A DNA stretch of 64,000 nucleotides. Origin: JAFGRR01 sp964563855. GTDB taxonomy: Bacteria; Planctomycetota; Phycisphaerae; UBA1845; Fen-1342. The stretch lies in contig CAZLYU010000001.1 of the NCBI GenBank assembly GCA_964563855.1, positions 149,228 through 213,227 of the forward strand, in the 5' to 3' direction. The notes under the pieces were generated by a model. The model searched no databases. It was given only the letters and a program-made list of their open reading frames with translations, and was not told the DNA's origin. Position numbers and translations under genes: made by a program. Each line of letters begins with the position of its first letter. Position 1 is the stretch's first letter. Of the stretch, positions 63,127 through 64,000 are shown one piece after another.

Positions 63127-64000
63127 CTAGATGGTTGTCGGGTCGTTTGATCTTGGCATGTGTCGGACGGTATGCCGCGGGGCTGCGGCGAAGCGCTGCC
63201 CGTACGTCGGAGGGACTCGCCATTCCGCCGCCATCGCGGCGACAGCCCCCGCAGCGAACGTATAGATTGGATTGGGCATGGCGTTAAGCAATCCATCAAT
63301 GGCGAACATGCACGGCATTAGCGCGAGGCACACCGCTGGAGCGAATTGGGGGGTCCAACGCAAGGGGCCGAGTCGCGAGAGCAATACGAAGCCTGGCACG
63401 AGAAACACGCCGTAGAGGCTCGTGAGTCCGACGGCGCCGTTGACGCCGAAATAGATAATCCAGAGTCCGTCGGTGACCGATATGTCTTCGCCTCTGTCAT
63501 TGTGGATTCGATTGCGACCCCACCCACCCCAGCCGAAGATGGGGCGTTCGCGTGCTCGTTCAGAGAGCATGTCTTCGTTCACGAAACGAAACTGAAGGGA
63601 GGCCGCACGATCCTCGCTGATGACCCGTGCGACATTGACGAGTTGCTCGCCACTCCAAAGATCTGGTCCGCGTAGTAAAAGATATAGAGGGCACAGCAAG
63701 AAGACAACGCTGATTGGCCAGAATCGCCTGACTCGATATGACAGCGTCAACGCGGCGGCAGTGATAAGGAAGATCGCGAAAGCTCCGAGCGACCGACATA
63801 GCAGCGTGGTGACGAGCAACACCGGTACATAAAGTTTCGGCGGAGCGTTGAGAATGCGCGGCAACGCGCCCGAGCGCCACATGAAGTAGCTCACGAACGC
63901 CGACGCGACCATCCACATCCCGAGCTGAAGGCCGCTGTCAAGGAAGACGACCGGTCGCCAACCACCCAGCCGCATTCCGCCCCACCGAACGAAGCCGTAG
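63127..64000 (-). CDS. O-antigen ligase/polymerase-like membrane protein (5' end outside window)
   Basis: The frame is still open at base 64000 (YGFVRWGG precedes the first Met at 63975), so the gene starts beyond the window. About 290 residues are seen. Several hydrophobic helices are present, with the SERARERPIFGWGGWGRNRIHN motif typical of the Wzy/WaaL-type proteins, followed by TDGLWIIYFGVNGAVGL. Such proteins polymerise or ligate O-antigen or related surface glycans, which agrees with the nearby rfbC and epimerase. Confidence 0.75.
   Translation of the reverse strand, partial: YGFVRWGGMRLGGWRPVVFLDSGLQLGMWMVASAFVSYFMWRSGALPRILNAPPKLYVPVLLVTTLLCRSLGAFAIFLITAAALTLSYRVRRFWPISVVFLLCPLYLLLRGPDLWSGEQLVNVARVISEDRAASLQFRFVNEDMLSERARERPIFGWGGWGRNRIHNDRGEDISVTDGLWIIYFGVNGAVGLTSLYGVFLVPGFVLLSRLGPLRWTPQFAPAVCLALMPCMFAIDGLLNAMPNPIYTFAAGAVAAMAAEWRVPPTYGQRFAAAPRHTVRHMPRSNDPTTI

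Overview
The window is one strand-mixed, gene-dense, GC-rich stretch of bacterial chromosome with about 55 protein genes, one tRNA and one 100-base run of N. It looks like a metagenome-assembled or draft genome of a planctomycete-type bacterium. This is inference from gene content: secreted proteins that share a C-terminal Asp-rich EF-hand (dockerin-like) module, the McsA/McsB arginine kinase pair, dispersed cell-wall genes (murG alone), nuoABCD without the rest of complex I, and two MBOAT acyltransferases. No 16S rRNA is present to settle it.

Layout. 1-5.6 kb: end of a large secreted protein, mcsA-mcsB, a decayed carbonic-anhydrase fragment, argG and a methyltransferase. 5.6-10.3 kb: plsY and the error-prone polymerase gene dnaE2. 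dnaE2 is interrupted in frame by a 520-bp element with 37-bp inverted ends that carries its own four-helix-bundle gene. 10.4-14.7 kb: a GbsR/MarR-type regulator coupled to pyrE, an HDOD protein, then a degenerate HD-fold protein, hpt and a PH-domain membrane protein joined by short overlaps. 14.7-20 kb: hypF and a multidomain GH3 glycosidase. 20.1-25.3 kb: nuoABCD and selD on the minus strand, with rsmA divergent. The selD gene is a selenoprotein gene: its real start lies upstream of an in-frame TGA in the CAGU motif, followed by a compact SECIS-like hairpin.

25.2-34 kb: a lipoprotein, queG running into an antisense tRNA-Glu, an SGNH-like/MBOAT acylation pair, a secreted pyroglutamyl-peptidase-like protein with Ser in place of the catalytic Cys, bioY, a methyltransferase and a GNAT. 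34-47.5 kb: fumC, an ArsR/SRPBCC operon with a perfect palindrome upstream, a kelch protein, murG, a large subtilisin-like surface protease, xerD, an L,D-transpeptidase coupled to a second MBOAT, and a ferredoxin. 47.5-57.4 kb: a SpoIIE-type phosphatase, a membrane protein, the gap (its two flanks are an identical 55-mer), DoxX, a nitroreductase, a cheA-cheW-cheD-HDOD-cheY cluster and a small AT-hook/winged-helix protein. 57.6-64 kb: hemE-hemY, then sugar-nucleotide and surface-polysaccharide genes running off the end.

The two points most worth following are the ORF-preserving IVS-like element inside dnaE2 and the recoded selD. The three-protein C-terminal module and the Cys-to-Ser peptidase-like protein come next.
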